From Opitutales bacterium (lineage in GTDB: Bacteria > Verrucomicrobiota > Verrucomicrobiia > Opitutales > T3Sed10-336), in assembly GCA_007132315.1 (NCBI GenBank), contig SLOW01000257.1, positions 1 through 7,428 of the forward strand: 7,428 bases of DNA, in the 5' to 3' direction. The notes beneath the pieces are model-generated. The model ran no database searches. It had not been told where the DNA came from and saw only the letters and a program-made list of their open reading frames with translations. Of this stretch, positions 6,494 through 7,428 are shown one piece after another. A program made the position numbers and the translations under genes. How positions within the stretch are numbered: the stretch's first letter is position 1; each line of letters begins with the position of its first letter.

Positions 6494-6973
6494 ATGACCA
6501 AAAGAAATCCCATCACCCGACGAAGCTTTCTTGCACTGGCGGCGGTTGCCGCAGTGGGAGCTTTGGCCGCCGGGACAGGGGTCGTGCGCTTCTTCCGTCT
6601 CGGCAACGACTGTTCTCCGTTTATCGCGGCAGTGATACGGTACCGCTTGGATTATCTACGGATTCCAGCGGAAGACCTTCAGCGATTCGCGGACGACTTT
6701 CAGGCGAGACGCATTCACGCCGAGAGACGCCGGTTTTGGGTCCTGTTGGCAGGTTTCTCCTTCATCCATCGCATCGTTGATCTTCTGGTGCAACTCACAC
6801 CCCGAGCCGCCGCCTACAACGAATTGTGCAAAGCAATCGAAGAAACCTTTCTTCTGTCGAGCGACTTCTTTTTCCATGCGGCCGATGAAGGACGGACCGT
6901 TCACTATATCGGCTATTACGATCCTTACGAACGTCCCTGCAGCAATCCTTTTGCCCGCTTTGACTTCGAATAG
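6494..6973 (+). CDS. Small Tat-signal protein, probable partner subunit of a GMC oxidoreductase
   Basis: A 159-residue protein with a twin-arginine signal. T8-R9-R10-S11-F12-L13 is followed by a hydrophobic Ala/Val/Leu stretch to about residue 31, so export in folded form through the Tat pathway is expected. The mature part is mainly helical, with YLRIPAEDLQRFADDFQ at about 54-70, then FLLSSDFFF and a C-terminal YYDPYERPCSNPFARFDF. It carries no cofactor motif. The next gene, 69 bases downstream, encodes a GMC-family flavoenzyme without a signal. In known FAD-dependent gluconate and glucose dehydrogenases a small Tat-signal subunit escorts the catalytic subunit out of the cytoplasm, and I infer the same role. 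Length is similar to those subunits, but I cannot confirm family membership by eye. ATG 6494 has no Shine-Dalgarno site but puts the twin Arg at the usual position. Confidence 0.82.
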   Translation: MTKRNPITRRSFLALAAVAAVGALAAGTGVVRFFRLGNDCSPFIAAVIRYRLDYLRIPAEDLQRFADDFQARRIHAERRRFWVLLAGFSFIHRIVDLLVQLTPRAAAYNELCKAIEETFLLSSDFFFHAADEGRTVHYIGYYDPYERPCSNPFARFDFE

Positions 6974-6983
6974 GCCCACCTCG

Positions 6984-7046
6984 AAAAGGGGAAGACGGCT
7001 TATGACCATAGCCCGGCCATCCATCCCAGACGATTTCCAGTCATGA
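6984..7046 (+). other. Possible 14-codon leader ORF with Shine-Dalgarno, overlapping the next start
   Basis: AGGGGA at 6987-6992 lies nine bases before ATG 7002. That ATG opens a 14-codon frame (M-T-I-A-R-P-S-I-P-D-D-F-Q-S) whose TGA at 7044-7046 overlaps ATG 7043 of the GMC gene as ATGA. This is the only well-placed Shine-Dalgarno-like site noted at a start in the window. It could deliver ribosomes to the next gene by coupling, or be chance. Confidence 0.3.
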
Positions 7047-7428
7047 CAGGCAAATTTCATTACGATTTAGTTGTTGTCGGCACCGGGCCCGCCGCCTCGT
7101 TCTTTTTACACCGTGCGCTTCAATACCTGCCGGAAAAAGCGCGGATTCTTGTCATCGACCGTGGACCCTATCAAGATCACGACTGGCATATTCAAAACCG
7201 GGCCGATGCGCGGGATCGCCACCGCGATACTTTCGTCAACCACAACCTCGAAAAAGACTGGTTGTATCACATTGGTTTTGGCGGCGCCTCCAACTGCTGG
7301 TGGGGAGTCACGCCCCGCATGCTTCCGAACGATTTTTCCACCCGGTCCTTGTACGGAATCGCTGAAGATTGGCCCTTTGGTTACCAGGATCTGGAACCCT
7401 ATTATTGTGACGCCGAAGAGATCATGGC
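7043..7428 (+). CDS. GMC family FAD-dependent oxidoreductase, N-terminal part
   Basis: The frame runs off the right edge after 128 complete codons. Residues 8-18 read DLVVVGTGPAA, the Rossmann strand and GxGxxA FAD-binding loop, and D39 in VIDRGP is the acidic residue that binds the FAD ribose. G78-F79-G80-G81-A82-S83-N84-C85-W86-W87-G88 is the GMC signature around the flavin. P91-R92, D97-F98, D109-W110-P111 and D116-L117-E118-P119-Y120-Y121 plus A124-E125 follow in the order typical of choline dehydrogenase-like and sugar or gluconate dehydrogenase-like enzymes. These oxidise an alcohol or sugar hydroxyl using FAD. It has no signal of its own, which fits export together with the Tat-signal protein upstream. 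ATG 7043 is chosen because no earlier in-frame ATG exists nearby and the FAD strand begins six residues later. The substrate-specific C-terminal part is missing. Confidence 0.93.
   Translation, partial: MTGKFHYDLVVVGTGPAASFFLHRALQYLPEKARILVIDRGPYQDHDWHIQNRADARDRHRDTFVNHNLEKDWLYHIGFGGASNCWWGVTPRMLPNDFSTRSLYGIAEDWPFGYQDLEPYYCDAEEIM

Overview
The window is GC-rich bacterial DNA of an accessory surface-glycan type. All supported genes lie on the + strand. Two features point, weakly, towards the Planctomycetota-Verrucomicrobiota side of the tree. First, start codons lack Shine-Dalgarno sequences and often follow pyrimidine-rich stretches. Second, the gaps hold degenerate repeats built from AGCGG/CCGCT and CGCAGATTA words, a style I associate with Verrucomicrobia-like genomes. 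No ribosomal or other taxonomic marker is present, so this is an impression only.

Layout: (1) 1-338 is the 3' end of a probable polysaccharide pyruvyl transferase. (2) 436-1473 and 1521-2549 are two tandem, clearly paralogous GT2 glycosyltransferases that share a Trp-containing C-terminal tail. (3) 2550-2894 is a gap filled by a tandem repeat with a 128-bp period, two near-complete units and a truncated third. (4) 2895-3905 is a GT-B-like glycosyltransferase candidate. (5) 4032-5006 and 5068-6057 are a second tandem pair of paralogous GT2 enzymes of a different subtype, with DADD and CPICHPTW motifs; the first of the pair looks more AT-rich. (6) 6058-6493 is a 436-bp gap. It holds an AT-rich promoter-like stretch, a leader with several perfect dyads, a second AGCGG-type repeat element and short AATTC repeats. 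(7) 6494-6973 is a small protein with a twin-arginine signal. (8) 7043 to the window end is the N-terminal part of a GMC-family FAD oxidoreductase.

The first six genes read as part of an exopolysaccharide, O-antigen or capsule assembly locus. Several glycosyltransferases would add sugars to a lipid-linked repeat unit in the cytoplasm, and a pyruvyl transferase would decorate it. The last two genes form a separate probable operon after a likely transcription break. They resemble two-component exported FAD dehydrogenases in which the Tat-signal subunit carries the signal-less GMC catalytic subunit across the membrane; the substrate cannot be read from the sequence.

The best candidates for something undescribed are the dyad-rich leader upstream of the Tat/GMC pair, the tandem repeat with mutually exclusive pairings, and the unusual small Tat partner. 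No complete new defence or mobile system is visible.
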